From contig NZ_CP012600.1 in the NCBI RefSeq assembly GCF_001278705.1, forward strand, positions 1,674,190 to 1,738,189: 64,000 nt of DNA, written 5' to 3'. The position numbers and the translations under genes are program-made. The stretch comes from Bacillus gobiensis. GTDB lineage: Bacteria; Bacillota; Bacilli; Bacillales; Bacillaceae. Below the pieces are notes generated by a model that saw only the letters and a program-made list of their open reading frames with translations, did no database searches and was not told the origin of the DNA. Shown piece by piece: positions 43,063 through 53,162 of the stretch; within the stretch, counting starts at the first letter, position 1, and each line of letters opens with the position of its first letter.

Positions 43063-43824
43063 ATGAGGATTTTTAGACAATTTTTTAAAAGTATTTACTC
43101 CCCGCAGGCGATTGCCCGGACTCGTTTTCAAAAAATAGGCATCGCCATTTTGTATGTGTTTCTTTTGTCGTTTCTAGCAGCGCTGCCATCTGCATTCAAT
43201 ATGGGAACGACGATCTACCAGGCATCTTATGATTTCAAAGATATTCTTGAAAGGGATATACCTGATTTCAGTATCAAAGATGGCCAATTATCAACTGCGG
43301 AAAAAGCCCCTGTAGAAGGGCAGGCCGGACAGTTTATGGTCGTTCTGGATCCTGCAAGCGCATATGATACGGAACAAATTGAAGCGAAACAAAACGCCGC
43401 TGCGTTTTTAAAAGATAAGTTCGTCATTGCAACAGACGGGCAGGCGATGGAATTTGAATATACTATGTTCCCTTCTGATATTTCCAAAAATGAAATTTTA
43501 GACCTGTCTGGTCAATTACAATCTTTCTTTGTTCCTGTACTAATTGTACTTATCTTCTTTTTTTCTGCCGCAAGCAAATTTATCGAAGTATCACTTTTGG
43601 CTGTACTGGGGATCTTGATCAAAAATATGCAAGGAAAAAGCAGCATGCTGCCCTATAAACAGCTTTGGACCATGGCTGCATACTCTGCCACCTTGGCAAC
43701 CGTCTTTTTTGCTATCATGACAGCTTTACATACTGAAGTTCCAAGTCCAATGCTGCTAAATTGGTTTGTGCATTTCATGATTCTATTTCTCGCAGTTAAA
43801 GAAATTCCTACAAAAAGAACATAA
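43063..43824 (+). CDS. yqgB: DUF1189 membrane protein YqgB
   Basis: A 253-residue membrane protein of DUF1189. One helix near residues 27-45 and three to four near 152-240 flank a soluble loop of about 100 residues (outside the membrane by charge). The start MRIFRQFFKSIYSPQAIART matches the family; a TTG three codons earlier is less likely. Function unknown. It is divergent from sodA. Confidence 0.87.
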   Translation: MRIFRQFFKSIYSPQAIARTRFQKIGIAILYVFLLSFLAALPSAFNMGTTIYQASYDFKDILERDIPDFSIKDGQLSTAEKAPVEGQAGQFMVVLDPASAYDTEQIEAKQNAAAFLKDKFVIATDGQAMEFEYTMFPSDISKNEILDLSGQLQSFFVPVLIVLIFFFSAASKFIEVSLLAVLGILIKNMQGKSSMLPYKQLWTMAAYSATLATVFFAIMTALHTEVPSPMLLNWFVHFMILFLAVKEIPTKRT

Positions 43825-43831
43825 CGATTCT

Positions 43832-43860
43832 TGCCGCCAATATAATTTGGCGGTTTTTTC
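43832..43860 (+). terminator. Terminator after yqgB
   Basis: CCGCCAA and TTGGCGG around TATAAT, then six T. Confidence 0.88.
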
Positions 43861-43898
43861 ATTTATAAAACAAATGGGATTGTGGATAACTTGGCGGT

Positions 43899-44004
43899 TG
43901 TGTCCGCCCTCAGCGCTTAGCTCTTGTGAGAAATAACCTCATGCATCTAAAAGTAAAAAGCACTTTTTGAGTCAAGTGAACTCAAGGCGCTTGCGCTTTT
44001 GTTC
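43899..44004. repeat. Probable dispersed intergenic repeat element (degenerate copy)
   Basis: The ends, TCCGCCCTCAGCGCTTAGCTC (start near 43902) and CTCAAGGCGCTTGCGCTTTTGTTC (near 43981), resemble the two ends of the GC-rich ~100-200 bp repeats scattered through many Bacillaceae genomes. The ends are partly complementary (AGCGC/GCGCT), so the RNA can fold. The middle is AT-rich and unlike the canonical core. One copy only is visible here, so the call needs a genome-wide search. Confidence 0.4.
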
Positions 44005-44057
44005 TATCCTCTTTAGGACAAGCATATAATGATAAAAACTGTCGGGAGGAAACTAGG

Positions 44058-44399
44058 TTGAAACGGTTCATTATTGTTGTTTCTTTAGTATTTCTTTCCT
44101 TTATTGTGTACTATGATTTAAGCTGGGGAACTAATCCCATTCCGCAAGAGAAGCAGCAAGAGGAGCCTAAAATTCAGCCGGTTTCTTCCCAAGCTGAAGA
44201 AGGGAGTGTTTTCCAAGCCCATACGGTTAAAAAGGGAGAAACGGTTTTTTCCATCGTTGATCAAAAAAGCGGCGGCTCTCCTCCTATATCAGCTGAGCAA
44301 ATTGTCGAGGATTTCGAACGTTTAAATCCCGAAACGAAAGCAAACCTCATTCAGTCGGGGAAAGTTTATAAATTCCCTGTATACAATAAATCTTCTTAA
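44058..44399 (+). CDS. yqfZ: LysM-domain protein YqfZ
   Basis: A 113-residue protein with an N-terminal membrane helix or signal (RFIIVVSLVFLSFIVYYDLS). A proline/glutamate linker leads to a LysM domain at about 54-110 (HTVKKGETVFSIVDQ ... EIVEDFERLNPE-like ... SGKVYKFPVY). It probably binds peptidoglycan outside the cell. TTG start with GGGAGG about ten bases ahead. Placed upstream of ispG as in B. subtilis. Confidence 0.87.
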   Translation: MKRFIIVVSLVFLSFIVYYDLSWGTNPIPQEKQQEEPKIQPVSSQAEEGSVFQAHTVKKGETVFSIVDQKSGGSPPISAEQIVEDFERLNPETKANLIQSGKVYKFPVYNKSS

Positions 44400-44500
44400 T
44401 TCCTTGTCAGCTTGACTGACGGACTGATACAATATGACATGTAACTAAAACGACAAAGGCAGCATGAAGATGCTAAACAAACGTTAAGGAGCGGTTGAAA

Positions 44501-45613
44501 GTGAGTGAAATCACACATCGTACAAAAACTCGCCCAGTCAAAGTAGGTCCTTTAACAATAGGCGGAAGTAATGAATTATTTATACAAAGCATGACAACAA
44601 CAAAAACTCATGACGTGGAAGCGACAGTAGCTGAAATCAATCGGCTGGCGGAAGCGGGATGCCAAATTGTTCGTGTAGCCTGTCCGGATGAAAGAGCTGC
44701 CGACGCAATTGCGGAAATAAAAAAACGAATTACGATACCTTTGGTTGTAGATATACATTTTGACTATAAATTAGCATTGAAAGCAATTGAAGGCGGAGCC
44801 GATAAAATTAGGATAAACCCTGGAAATATCGGGCGCCGTGAAAAAGTGGAGGCTGTTGTGAAAGCAGCCAAAGAAAAAGGCATACCGATTCGAATCGGTG
44901 TAAACGCGGGTTCGTTGGAAAAACGAATTCTTGATAAATACGGATACCCGACAGCAGATGGCATGGTCGAAAGTGCGCTTCATCATATAAAAATTCTTGA
45001 AGACCTTGACTTTCACGATATCATTGTCAGTATGAAGGCATCAGACGTTCAGCTTGCAATTGAAGCTTATAGAAAAGCTTCTGAAGCCTTTGACTACCCT
45101 CTTCATCTCGGAATTACCGAATCCGGAACATTATTTGCCGGTACTGTGAAAAGCTCTGCGGGGCTTGGAGCGATTTTAAGCCTTGGAATCGGAAATACAT
45201 TGCGCATTTCCTTAAGCGCTGACCCGGTTGAAGAGGTTAAAGTTGCAAGAGAGTTGTTAAAATCGTTTGGCCTTGCCTCTAATGCGGCAACATTGATTTC
45301 CTGTCCAACGTGCGGGCGAATTGAAATTGACTTAATTAGCATTGCAAATGAAGTCGAAGAATATATTTCAAAAATAAAAGCTCCGATTAAGGTTGCTGTT
45401 CTCGGCTGTGCTGTAAATGGTCCTGGCGAAGCACGTGAAGCCGATATCGGCATTGCCGGTGCCCGAGGTGAAGGCCTTCTGTTCCGCAAAGGAAAAACAG
45501 TAAGAAAAGTTCCTGAAGAAACAATGGTCGAGGAATTAAAAAAAGAAATCGATAAGCTTGCCGAAGAGCATTATGCGAAAGAAGCAGCTGAAAAAGAAAA
45601 AATTAAAGCCTAA
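44501..45613 (+). CDS. ispG: 4-hydroxy-3-methylbut-2-enyl-diphosphate synthase IspG
   Basis: A 370-residue [4Fe-4S] enzyme of the MEP isoprenoid pathway, acting on MEcPP to give HMBPP in the cytoplasm. The TIM-barrel half includes [13 protein letters not shown] and [10 protein letters not shown]. Cluster cysteines are C268, C271 (ISCPTCGR) and C303 ([11 protein letters not shown]). GTG at 44501 is nine bases from AAGGAG; a TTG at 44495 is too near. ispH, the next step, lies at 53921 in this window. Confidence 0.95.
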   Translation: MSEITHRTKTRPVKVGPLTIGGSNELFIQSMTTTKTHDVEATVAEINRLAEAGCQIVRVACPDERAADAIAEIKKRITIPLVVDIHFDYKLALKAIEGGADKIRINPGNIGRREKVEAVVKAAKEKGIPIRIGVNAGSLEKRILDKYGYPTADGMVESALHHIKILEDLDFHDIIVSMKASDVQLAIEAYRKASEAFDYPLHLGITESGTLFAGTVKSSAGLGAILSLGIGNTLRISLSADPVEEVKVARELLKSFGLASNAATLISCPTCGRIEIDLISIANEVEEYISKIKAPIKVAVLGCAVNGPGEAREADIGIAGARGEGLLFRKGKTVRKVPEETMVEELKKEIDKLAEEHYAKEAAEKEKIKA

Positions 45614-45617
45614 ATAA

Positions 45618-45651
45618 AAAAGCTTGGCGGGAATTCCGCCAAGCTTTTTTG
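45618..45651. terminator. Bidirectional terminator between ispG and yqfX
   Basis: AAGCTTGGCGG and CCGCCAAGCTT form a perfect 11-bp stem with A and T runs on both sides. Confidence 0.92.
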
Positions 45652-45654
45652 TAC

Positions 45655-46011
45655 CTAGAAAAATGGGGTGATAAATATTCCAATGAGCAAAGAAACAACA
45701 CCGATTCCAATTGCCCAAGCCCCTAATGCTCCTGCTCCTCTTCTTCTTGCAATAAAGCCGACGATAATACCGACAATCCCTAATAGAACAGGGAATATAA
45801 ACAAGGAAATGATCGATATTGCCAAAGCAGCATAACCGATCCATCCGGCATTATCTCTGTTTGCGTCCTCGACATCGTTACGCCTGTCTGAATCATTTTT
45901 TGCTCGATATGGTTCTGTGAGCTCTGCAGCCGTTTCTTCGTCAAAATTACGTCTATTGACATCCGGCTCATCCCGGTTTTCAAATCGATTGTGATTTTTT
46001 TCTTGATCCAT
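45655..46011 (-). CDS. yqfX: Membrane protein YqfX
   Basis: A 118-residue protein. The first 60 residues are highly charged (RFENRDEPDVNRRNFDEETA), followed by two glycine-rich membrane helices (about 62-85 and 95-116) separated by ARRRGAGALGAW. The layout is that of YqfX and DUF4190-like proteins. Function unknown; in B. subtilis its place next to ispG is the same. GAGGG precedes the ATG. Confidence 0.82.
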   Translation of the reverse strand: MDQEKNHNRFENRDEPDVNRRNFDEETAAELTEPYRAKNDSDRRNDVEDANRDNAGWIGYAALAISIISLFIFPVLLGIVGIIVGFIARRRGAGALGAWAIGIGVVSLLIGIFITPFF

Positions 46012-46085
46012 TGTCAGCCCTCACTTTCATGATAAAGGAGCATTTATAGTTTAATCAGTTTTGTATTGGTTTATGTATTTCAAAA

Positions 46086-46113
46086 CAAAAAAGCGGTTTA
46101 AACTACCCGCTTA
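46086..46113 (-). terminator. Terminator after the 159-residue unknown gene
   Basis: Minus-strand AAGCGG and CCGCTT arms followed by six T. Confidence 0.75.
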
Positions 46114-46114
46114 T

Positions 46115-46594
46115 TTATTGACTGTATTCTCCACTTTGCTGCTCACTTTCAGCGGAAAACGAAACCCCAATTGATTGCAGTGAGGCTTTCGCTTGATTTA
46201 AAGAGGTTTCTGCTTGTTCTTGCCATTTGATAATTACTTTAATAAAGGGTTTATACTCGGGAATTGCATTTTCCTCCATCGTTTTTAACCCTTCACGTAC
46301 TTTTTTATCTTGGCTTTCAGCATTTAAGATACAAGCCGTCATAGTCTCTACAATCGAATTCTGTTTCTCGCCGTTTTTTAGCCTTTGGGCAGACCCTGCA
46401 GCCGTCACACGATGATAAGAAGCTGGAACCAGATGACTGTGCATTTCTCGATTTCCTTTTAAATCTTTTGTTTTTGGGATATGGAAAAGCTCACTGCTCA
46501 TTGCACACACCATTTCTTCAGCATATAAGCTTTGACGCAGCAAATATAAAACATGGTCCCATTTATTTACTCGAATTGGATAATATGGACACAT
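46115..46594 (-). CDS. Helical protein of unknown function (159 aa)
   Basis: Starts MCPYYPIRVNKWDHVLYLLR and is helical throughout, with no signal peptide. Features: an N-terminal CPYYP-W motif, a central polar loop (KDLKGNREMHSHLVPASYHR), and a C-terminal helix pair (ILNAESQDKKVREGLKTMEE, QEQAETSLNQAKASLQSIG). This resembles a four-helix ferritin-like or coat-type arrangement but I do not recognise the family. The ATG at 46594 has AAAGGGG eight bases before it. It takes the place where B. subtilis has yqfW. Confidence 0.6.
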   Translation of the reverse strand: MCPYYPIRVNKWDHVLYLLRQSLYAEEMVCAMSSELFHIPKTKDLKGNREMHSHLVPASYHRVTAAGSAQRLKNGEKQNSIVETMTACILNAESQDKKVREGLKTMEENAIPEYKPFIKVIIKWQEQAETSLNQAKASLQSIGVSFSAESEQQSGEYSQ

Positions 46595-46685
46595 AAAAAT
46601 CATCCCCTTTTTAAAAGAACTCTCATGCTAAATAGGTATGATTAAGTAACCGAAGTATGATTTATCCAAGGGAATTTACGAAAAT

Positions 46686-46714
46686 AAAAAAATCCTGTAT
46701 AGAAACAGGATTAA
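46686..46714 (-). terminator. Terminator after the CHRD gene
   Basis: Minus-strand AATCCTGT and ACAGGATT around TTCTAT, then seven T. Confidence 0.88.
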
Positions 46715-46738
46715 ACATGGAGAATCTTATATCAGAAA

Positions 46739-47182
46739 TTAGTTTTTTATTTTAGATTGATACGGTTTTATTTGACCGCGAATCTCTCCGTCCGGATTTT
46801 GCACGGTATGAGCATTGACATATGTTCTTCCATCTCTAATAAGCTTTATTAATGCCGAAAGCGGCTTTCCGCTAAGGGGCCCTACGAGATCATTCTTGGT
46901 AATGGTACCTTCGATGACACCTTGAGTTACACTGATACTAGGATCAACCGGACCGAAGAGAAAAACAACTACAGGACCATTCTCCCCTCTTTCACCGATA
47001 TGAATATGTGCCTGAGTAAAATTGCGAAGATTATTTACCTCTAATTGATATCGAATGCTTTTTTCATCGCTGCTTATTTGAAACTGTGCAAATCCGCTTG
47101 CATTGGTACGAACTGGCGGAACCTCTTCTGAACCCCTTAACCTTGCAATAAAAAAGTCACTCTTATGATGATGTTTATTCAT
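46739..47182 (-). CDS. CHRD-domain protein
   Basis: A 147-residue protein made of a single CHRD domain: FIARLRGSEEVPPVRTNASG, AQFQISSDEKSIRYQLEV, TQAHIHIGERGENGPVVVFL and VNAHTVQNPDGEIRGQIKPY. CHRD domains are beta-sandwiches first described in chordin and occur in many bacterial surface or spore proteins. There is no signal peptide, so a spore coat or cytoplasmic role is possible. Stands alone upstream of the 159-residue gene, with its own terminator. Confidence 0.88.
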   Translation of the reverse strand: MNKHHHKSDFFIARLRGSEEVPPVRTNASGFAQFQISSDEKSIRYQLEVNNLRNFTQAHIHIGERGENGPVVVFLFGPVDPSISVTQGVIEGTITKNDLVGPLSGKPLSALIKLIRDGRTYVNAHTVQNPDGEIRGQIKPYQSKIKN

Positions 47183-47275
47183 TTTTTCACCCTCCTAACA
47201 CTTTTGGCATAATATAAAGTATTTTGCAGAAGGATGAATTGCTTGTACTAACATCTAATGTGTATTAAAAATGGT

Positions 47276-47686
47276 TTATTGACAGTCAGGGCACGTTCCG
47301 TATACTTCAAATTTATGCCCGCTGATTTCGTATCCTTTAAAATTTTCATTTACGGCATCCATCGGACAAGCATCAATTTCCTTTGTTCTGCCGCAAGCGA
47401 GACAGATGAAGTGATGATGGTGATGGCTGAATGAACACACAAATCGAAACAGCTTTTCACCGGAAAGCTCAGTCGTTTCTAAAATCCCCAAATCAGCATA
47501 AAGCGAAAGGTTTCTATAAATGGTATCAAAACTAAGTCCGGGATAGTCAACACTAAGATCTGAAAGCACATCCTTGGCTGATAAATATTTATCGGAACGG
47601 GCAAACAACTGCAGCATGTCTTCTCTTTTACTTGTATATTTGTATCCATTTTCCTTCAATAAATCAAGCGCCTCTTGAACGTTCAT
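47276..47686 (-). CDS. zur: Zinc uptake regulator Zur (Fur family)
   Basis: A 136-residue Fur-family repressor. The N-terminal winged helix (residues 1-80) includes [20 protein letters not shown] and [17 protein letters not shown]. The metal part has [20 protein letters not shown] and the second cysteine pair in YGTCPDCQ at the very end, giving a CxxC...CxxC structural zinc site. With zinc it should repress znuCB and other zinc genes. It overlaps znuB by 23 bases. Confidence 0.92.
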   Translation of the reverse strand: MNVQEALDLLKENGYKYTSKREDMLQLFARSDKYLSAKDVLSDLSVDYPGLSFDTIYRNLSLYADLGILETTELSGEKLFRFVCSFSHHHHHFICLACGRTKEIDACPMDAVNENFKGYEISGHKFEVYGTCPDCQ

Positions 47687-48524
47687 GTAGAAATCTCCTT
47701 TTAAATTTGTTCAAGCCCAGTGTCAGCAATAGAATGATAACAGAAGTCACTACGACGGTTCCTCCTGGTGCAAGATCCAGCTGAAAACCTGATATTAATC
47801 CAATGATAACAGATATTTCTCCAAATAGAACAGAATAAAAGATCGCCTGCTTAAATCCTTTTGCGATCCTGATACTAGCCGCAACAGGTAATGTCATTAG
47901 AGAAGAGACAAGCAAAATGCCGACAATTCTCATCGACGCAGCAATAACCAAGGCAACGATTACGATAAAAATAAAATGAAGCCATTTTGCCGGTATACCA
48001 GATGAGCGAGCATGTTCTTCGTCAAAAGAAAGCATGAACAACTCTTTGTAAAGAGCAAAAACCAAGAGCAGAACAATAACCGTTACACCTACGATAATAA
48101 AAAGATCCGTTCTTGAGACTGCGCTGACGCTTCCAAATAAATAACTGAACAAATCGGTATTAAAACCGTCTGCAAGAGAAATAAAAATGACAGAAACGCC
48201 AATACCTCCGGAAAGAATGATCGGAATGGACAGCTCCTGAAAATGCTTGTATACACTTCTAAGCCTTTCTATGAGGAGTGACCCGAATATAGAAAAAAAC
48301 ATTCCCAAATACAAAGGGCTTACGCCAGCCATAAACGCAAAGCGCTTTTCAAGATAAAGGCTTGCTGCAATGCCTGCCAAGGTCACATGGCTTAGTGCAT
48401 CAGCAATTAAAGACATTCTTCGGACAACAATAAATACACCGAGTATAGGGGCAATAAGTCCGATTAGCAGACCTGAAATAAGTGCATTTTGTAAAAAATC
48501 ATATTGAAAAAAAGGTGCTAGCAT
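47664..48524 (-). CDS. znuB: Zinc ABC transporter permease ZnuB
   Basis: A 286-residue ABC-3 family permease with about eight membrane helices and the family segments [20 protein letters not shown] and [20 protein letters not shown]. It should import Zn2+ across the membrane with ZnuC. It starts at the last base of the znuC stop codon and overlaps zur. Confidence 0.93.
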   Translation of the reverse strand: MLAPFFQYDFLQNALISGLLIGLIAPILGVFIVVRRMSLIADALSHVTLAGIAASLYLEKRFAFMAGVSPLYLGMFFSIFGSLLIERLRSVYKHFQELSIPIILSGGIGVSVIFISLADGFNTDLFSYLFGSVSAVSRTDLFIIVGVTVIVLLLVFALYKELFMLSFDEEHARSSGIPAKWLHFIFIVIVALVIAASMRIVGILLVSSLMTLPVAASIRIAKGFKQAIFYSVLFGEISVIIGLISGFQLDLAPGGTVVVTSVIILLLTLGLNKFKRRFLHERSRGA

Positions 48525-49294
48525 TATAGGTACCCTCCGTGATGATCATGGCTGATCGTTTGTACATCATGACCGTAAAAAGATGACAACGTACGATCTG
48601 ATACCGATTCAAATTGTGAGGGGCTGCCATGAAAATGCAGCGTCTTATTTAAGCAGGCGACGTGTGTAACTTTATCGGAGATTGTACCTACATCATGTGT
48701 GACAAGTATCAGTGTCATGCCTCGTTCTTTATTTAATTTTTGAAGAAGGTGATAAAAACCTTCTACGTTTTTTTGATCCACACCGACTGTGGGTTCGTCA
48801 AGAATCAATAGCTTCGGATCGCTGACAAGAGCTCTGGCAATAAACGTCCGTTGCTGCTGCCCACCAGATAGCTCGCCAATGTTGCGATGTGTAAGAGAAG
48901 TAATTCCTACAGCTTCTATTGCATCTTCAACCGCACGCTTGCTTTTTTTATCCATTTTCTTAAAAAGCCCGAGCCGCGCTGTTAATCCACTCGCGACGAC
49001 TTCAAATACGGAGGCGGGAAACCCTGTATTGAAGCTGTTTGCTTTTTGCGAAACGAACCCGATTTGTCCCCAATTTTTATACTTTTTATAGGATTCGCCA
49101 AACAGCTTTAACTCACCCGATTGTGGCTTTATTAAACCAAGAATGCACTTTAACAGAGTTGTTTTCCCCGATCCGTTCGGGCCGACCAAGCCGAGAAAAG
49201 TTCCTTCTTCTATTGTAAATGTGATATCCTCAATTGCATTTTCGTGCTCATAAGCGTAAGAAACATGCTTCAATTCAAGTGCTGGAGATACCAT
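48524..49294 (-). CDS. znuC: Zinc ABC transporter ATPase ZnuC
   Basis: A 256-residue ATPase: Walker A LVGPNGSGKTTLLK, signature [15 protein letters not shown], Walker B LLILDEPTVGVD, H-loop LVTHDVG. The C-terminus ends HDHHGGYL, with histidines often seen in zinc ABC ATPases. The ATG at 49294 has AAGGTG at good spacing; an earlier in-frame start would extend it by 12 basic residues. A Zur-like site lies 24-44 bases upstream. The binding protein ZnuA is not encoded here. Confidence 0.92.
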   Translation of the reverse strand: MVSPALELKHVSYAYEHENAIEDITFTIEEGTFLGLVGPNGSGKTTLLKCILGLIKPQSGELKLFGESYKKYKNWGQIGFVSQKANSFNTGFPASVFEVVASGLTARLGLFKKMDKKSKRAVEDAIEAVGITSLTHRNIGELSGGQQQRTFIARALVSDPKLLILDEPTVGVDQKNVEGFYHLLQKLNKERGMTLILVTHDVGTISDKVTHVACLNKTLHFHGSPSQFESVSDRTLSSFYGHDVQTISHDHHGGYL

Positions 49295-49317
49295 CTTGCT
49301 TCTCACCTTCAATTTAT

Positions 49318-49338
49318 TTTTCTGAACCATTACGATTT
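49318..49338 (-). promoter_or_regulatory. Zur operator upstream of znuC
   Basis: On the minus strand AAATCGTAAT (49338..49329) is a perfect left half of the Bacillus Zur box (AAATCGTAAT-N-ATTACGATTT). The right half is poor (GTTCAGAAAA). Its place between the -10 and the znuC start suits repression. Confidence 0.5.
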
Positions 49339-49362
49339 ACAATCAAAAAGAAAATGGCTGCT

Positions 49363-49368
49363 ATTATA
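49363..49368 (-). promoter_or_regulatory. -10 box of the znuCB-zur operon
   Basis: TATAAT within the palindrome TGCTATTATAGCA, 25 bases before the Zur half-site. No clear -35 at 17 bases. Confidence 0.45.
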
Positions 49369-49436
49369 GCAAACCACTTCAAACCAGTTCGATCATAAAT
49401 TATACCGTTTATCAGATAAAAAGTAAAATATATCGT

Positions 49437-50321
49437 TTAATGAATAGCAGTTTTGAATTTTCCTCCTCTTGTTTCATGAGTGTTCATAATTGTAATAAAT
49501 GCCTGTTCATCAATTTCGAACACGATTGATTTTAGCTTTGTTATTTCTAAACGTGTGACTACCGCATAGATCACTTCTGTCTCGAGATCTGAATAGCCGC
49601 CTTTTCCTTTCAGCTTTGTTGTGCCGCGGCCCAATCGGTCCAATATAGCATCAGATATTTCCTCATAGTTATCGGATACGATAATGACCGCTTTCGTTTC
49701 ATCCAGCCCCTGGATCACAACATCAATTGTTTTAAAAGCAATGAAATAGGTCATTACCGAATACATGGCTTGCTCCGGACCGAATACAAAGCCCGCCCAA
49801 GTAAAAATAAAAACGTTAAAAAACATGACAAACTCACCAACTGAAAACGGGAGCTTTTTTGTAAAAAGGATACCGAGAATTTCTGATCCGTCCATGGAAC
49901 CTCCGTTTCGAATCACTATCCCGACGCCTAATCCGAGGAGCAGTCCGCCAAATACCGTCGCTAGAACCGGCTCTGTGGTGAAGGCATGAATGTGATGAAG
50001 AGAGCTCTCTACGACGGACAACCCTACAATCCCAATGATCGTAGAGACCAGAAAGGTTTTCCCGATGTGCTTGTAGCCAAATAGCATAAATGGTGCATTC
50101 AGGACAACGACAAGGACGGCGAAGTTGATAAAAGGATTGTCTTTAAATATGTAATCCAAAATAAGAGAAATACCTATAATTCCGCCATCAATAATATTAT
50201 TTGGAACTAAGAACAATTCAATGCTCACCGCAGCACATGCTGCTCCAATTAATATCATAAATAGCCGAAAGATAAATCGGGTTTTTGATTCTTTTTTATG
50301 CTGTTTTTTTGGTGCTGACAT
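49437..50321 (-). CDS. yqfU: YitT-family membrane protein YqfU (DUF2179)
   Basis: A 294-residue protein with five to six N-terminal membrane helices (about residues 18-190) and a C-terminal cytosolic DUF2179 domain ([20 protein letters not shown] ... [13 protein letters not shown]). Typical of the YitT/YqfU family, possibly transport or signalling; the role is unknown. The symbol follows position next to yqfT and nfo. Confidence 0.88.
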   Translation of the reverse strand: MSAPKKQHKKESKTRFIFRLFMILIGAACAAVSIELFLVPNNIIDGGIIGISLILDYIFKDNPFINFAVLVVVLNAPFMLFGYKHIGKTFLVSTIIGIVGLSVVESSLHHIHAFTTEPVLATVFGGLLLGLGVGIVIRNGGSMDGSEILGILFTKKLPFSVGEFVMFFNVFIFTWAGFVFGPEQAMYSVMTYFIAFKTIDVVIQGLDETKAVIIVSDNYEEISDAILDRLGRGTTKLKGKGGYSDLETEVIYAVVTRLEITKLKSIVFEIDEQAFITIMNTHETRGGKFKTAIH

Positions 50322-50475
50322 ACTTTCTCCTTTCTTTCATAACGAACTGGTTTTTTCCTACTACTATCATACCATTAAATACAATGTTGACTAAATTTAA
50401 CTCCAATTGAATGAAAAAATTGGAACGATATGAGTCATTCACCCATACAATTAGATTTGAGGGGAGGAACGAACG

Positions 50476-50730
50476 TTGTATTTCATGCAAAAGATTATTT
50501 TACAGAGGTTAAATCGAGCAACAGCAAAGGATATTCTCAGCTATGCCAATCAGTATGGAATTTCGTTAACTGCCAAACAGGCTGCTGATGTTGCGGCTCT
50601 GTTACACGGAAAAAATGTCAATATTTTCGATGAAAAGGAAAGAGCAAGCCTGATTACAAAAGTAGAGAGCATTACATCCAAGAGCACTGCCAAAAAGGTG
50701 AATGAATTATTAAACCAATTTATCAGGTGA
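50476..50730 (+). CDS. yqfT: YqfT (DUF2624) protein
   Basis: An 84-residue helical protein: NRATAKDILSYANQYGISLT and LLHGKNVNIFDEKERASLIT. TTG at 50476 is eight bases behind GGGAGG; an ATG three codons on is the alternative. Function unknown. Divergent from yqfU, convergent with nfo. Confidence 0.85.
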   Translation: MYFMQKIILQRLNRATAKDILSYANQYGISLTAKQAADVAALLHGKNVNIFDEKERASLITKVESITSKSTAKKVNELLNQFIR

Positions 50731-50732
50731 AA

Positions 50733-50770
50733 AAGAAACTTCTCGTACCCTTTGATACGAGAAGTTTCTC
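50733..50770. terminator. Bidirectional terminator between yqfT and nfo
   Basis: AGAAACTTCTCGTA and TACGAGAAGTTTCT form a perfect 14-bp stem around an 8-base loop. Confidence 0.88.
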
Positions 50771-50777
50771 ATTTTCA

Positions 50778-51671
50778 TTACTGGGCTAAAATCTTTTCAA
50801 GTACGCTCTCTTCAAACTGCCGATTCCGGAGCATATCGATTTCAAATTTGTAAGGAGGTTTTTTGTTCTTCTTATCCTCTCCAACGTATGGGGTTTCAAG
50901 AATCTTCGGAATGTCTTGCAGCTGATCATGATGAACTATATAATTGAGAGCTTTAAAACCGATATGGCCAAAGCCAATATTTTCATGACGATCCTTTCTT
51001 GCTCCGCATACATTTTTGCTGTCATTAATATGAAGAACCTTAAGCCTGTCCAGCCCGATAATTTTATCAAATTCATTTAAAGTCCCATCGAAATCTTCGA
51101 CGATATTATAGCCTGCATCATGCGTATGACACGTATCGAAGCAAACAGAGAGATGCTCATTGTGGGTCACACCGCTGATAATCTCCGCAAGCTCTTCAAA
51201 GCTCCTCCCGCATTCAGATCCTTTTCCTGCCATCGTTTCAAGGGCGATTTGCACCGATTGGCCAGGTTCAATAACTTCATTTAATCCTTCTATAATCTTT
51301 TTGATCCCGACTTCAGCTCCTGCACCAACGTGCGCACCGGGATGCAGGACAATTTGTTTAGCGCCGATAGCAGCTGTTCTCTCAATTTCTGAACGGAGAA
51401 AAGTAACACCCAGCTCAAAGGTTGCTGGATTCCCCGTATTTCCGATATTAATAATGTAGGGGGCATGTACAACAATATCCTCGATGCCGTTTTCTTTCAT
51501 ATGGGCAGTGCCGGCTTCTATATTTAAATCTTCAATTTTTTTACGCCTCGTATTTTGCGGAGCTCCCGTATAAACCATAAATGCGTTTGCTCCATAAGAC
51601 TGTGCTTCTTCACTTGCTCCCTGCAGCATTTTTTTGCCGCTCATGCTTACATGTGACCCTATCTTTACCAA
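50778..51671 (-). CDS. nfo: Type IV apurinic/apyrimidinic endonuclease Nfo
   Basis: A 297-residue endonuclease IV with TIM-barrel metal ligands in [57 protein letters not shown] and [12 protein letters not shown]. It cuts abasic sites in DNA repair and protects spore DNA during germination in B. subtilis. It lies ten bases after cshB and is probably cotranscribed. Confidence 0.95.
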   Translation of the reverse strand: MVKIGSHVSMSGKKMLQGASEEAQSYGANAFMVYTGAPQNTRRKKIEDLNIEAGTAHMKENGIEDIVVHAPYIINIGNTGNPATFELGVTFLRSEIERTAAIGAKQIVLHPGAHVGAGAEVGIKKIIEGLNEVIEPGQSVQIALETMAGKGSECGRSFEELAEIISGVTHNEHLSVCFDTCHTHDAGYNIVEDFDGTLNEFDKIIGLDRLKVLHINDSKNVCGARKDRHENIGFGHIGFKALNYIVHHDQLQDIPKILETPYVGEDKKNKKPPYKFEIDMLRNRQFEESVLEKILAQ

Positions 51672-51681
51672 ACCGTTTCCC

Positions 51682-53001
51682 CTACTTTCCTTTTCTCGAA
51701 TTTAATTTTCTTTGCCGCTTTTTGATTTTTTCTAATTCTGCGGTCATTTTTTTCTTATATCCTGGCTTTACTTTTTTCGGTTTTTTAACAAAATGCTTTG
51801 CCTTTTCATCAATTTCATCAGCCACACGTTTACGTTTCTTTCTACGCTGCCGATCTTCAAGGGCTACCCATTCTCCCTTAACAATTTCCTTGTTTTCAAA
51901 CACGATGCCCATATTCTCAAGTCTTGCTAAGCCATCTTCATCGGATGTATCATATATTGTCATGGCGATACCAGTTGATCCGGCCCGGGCTGTTCTGCCG
52001 ACACGGTGAATGTAAAAGTCCAGATCATCCGGGAGCTCATAATTGATAACGTGGCTGATACCCTTAATATCGATCCCTCGTGCTGCTAAATCAGTCGCGA
52101 TAACAAAAGCATATTCTAATTCATTGATTTGCTTCATTACCTTTTTGCGTTCTCGCGGTGTCAGGCCTCCATGTAAAATTCCAGCTTTTACCCCGTGATC
52201 TCTGAGATACTCAAAGACATGATCAGCTGCTTGTTTCGTATTTGTGAAAATAATGGCTAAATACGGGTTAATGTGGGTTACCATGGTTAATAAAAGCTTG
52301 TCCTTGTCTCTATGCCTCGATGGGATTAGCACGTGCTCAATATTTTCTGCCGCAATTTGCTTCGGCTCGACATGTGCATATTTTGGATTTTTCATATATT
52401 TTTTCAAGAAAGGCTTCAGCTTTTCCGGAATTGTTGCTGAGAAAACGAGCATTTGAAGCTGCTCCGGCATATTGGAGCCAATAAAATCGACATCCTCTAA
52501 AAATCCCATATCCAACATGAGGTCTGCCTCATCAATGACAAAGCTTTTCGCCGTAAAGACGTTAAGAGCTTTTTCTTTAATCAAATCTGCAATCCTACCC
52601 GGAGTTCCAACGACAAGATGCGGCTGTCTCTTAAGCTTTTCGATGGTTTTCTTTTTATCTGTTCCGCCAATGTAGCATTTTGAGATAATTTCTTCATCAG
52701 CTTCCGTGTACTTCGTAATTTTTAATACTTCCTGATAAATTTGATTGGCAAGCTCTCTTGTAGGTGCTGTAATCACAACCTGTACTTCTTCTTGATCAGG
52801 ATGGATGCTATGTATTAACGGCAGCAAATACGCATGCGTTTTTCCTGTTCCTGTCTGAGATTGGCCAATGGCGCTCTCGCCTTTTAAAGCAGCAGGAATC
52901 AGCCTCCTTTGAATATCAGTCGGTTCATAAAATCCCATTTTCTCAACTGCTTCTATGATAAAGGGTTTTAAATTGTATTCAGTAAATTTTGTTTGTCCCA
53001 T
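51682..53001 (-). CDS. cshB: DEAD-box RNA helicase CshB
   Basis: A 439-residue DEAD-box helicase. Q-motif [14 protein letters not shown], Walker [46 protein letters not shown], then the second lobe with [12 protein letters not shown] and [13 protein letters not shown] very basic C-terminal tail ([22 protein letters not shown]) binds RNA. CshB unwinds mRNA and ribosomal RNA, notably in the cold. Confidence 0.94.
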   Translation of the reverse strand: MGQTKFTEYNLKPFIIEAVEKMGFYEPTDIQRRLIPAALKGESAIGQSQTGTGKTHAYLLPLIHSIHPDQEEVQVVITAPTRELANQIYQEVLKITKYTEADEEIISKCYIGGTDKKKTIEKLKRQPHLVVGTPGRIADLIKEKALNVFTAKSFVIDEADLMLDMGFLEDVDFIGSNMPEQLQMLVFSATIPEKLKPFLKKYMKNPKYAHVEPKQIAAENIEHVLIPSRHRDKDKLLLTMVTHINPYLAIIFTNTKQAADHVFEYLRDHGVKAGILHGGLTPRERKKVMKQINELEYAFVIATDLAARGIDIKGISHVINYELPDDLDFYIHRVGRTARAGSTGIAMTIYDTSDEDGLARLENMGIVFENKEIVKGEWVALEDRQRRKKRKRVADEIDEKAKHFVKKPKKVKPGYKKKMTAELEKIKKRQRKLNSRKGK

Positions 53002-53162
53002 GTTTTCAGCTCCTTAAACACTAAATTAGTGTCCATCAAAAACCCATTATAACTGATTCGTTCCTAAAAAACCATTAGCCGACGGAAAGAAGATGAATAG
53101 ACAAATTTTGTTCTTTATGCATATCCTATCGTGCAAGATGTTTTTCGAAAGGAGGTAATCAA

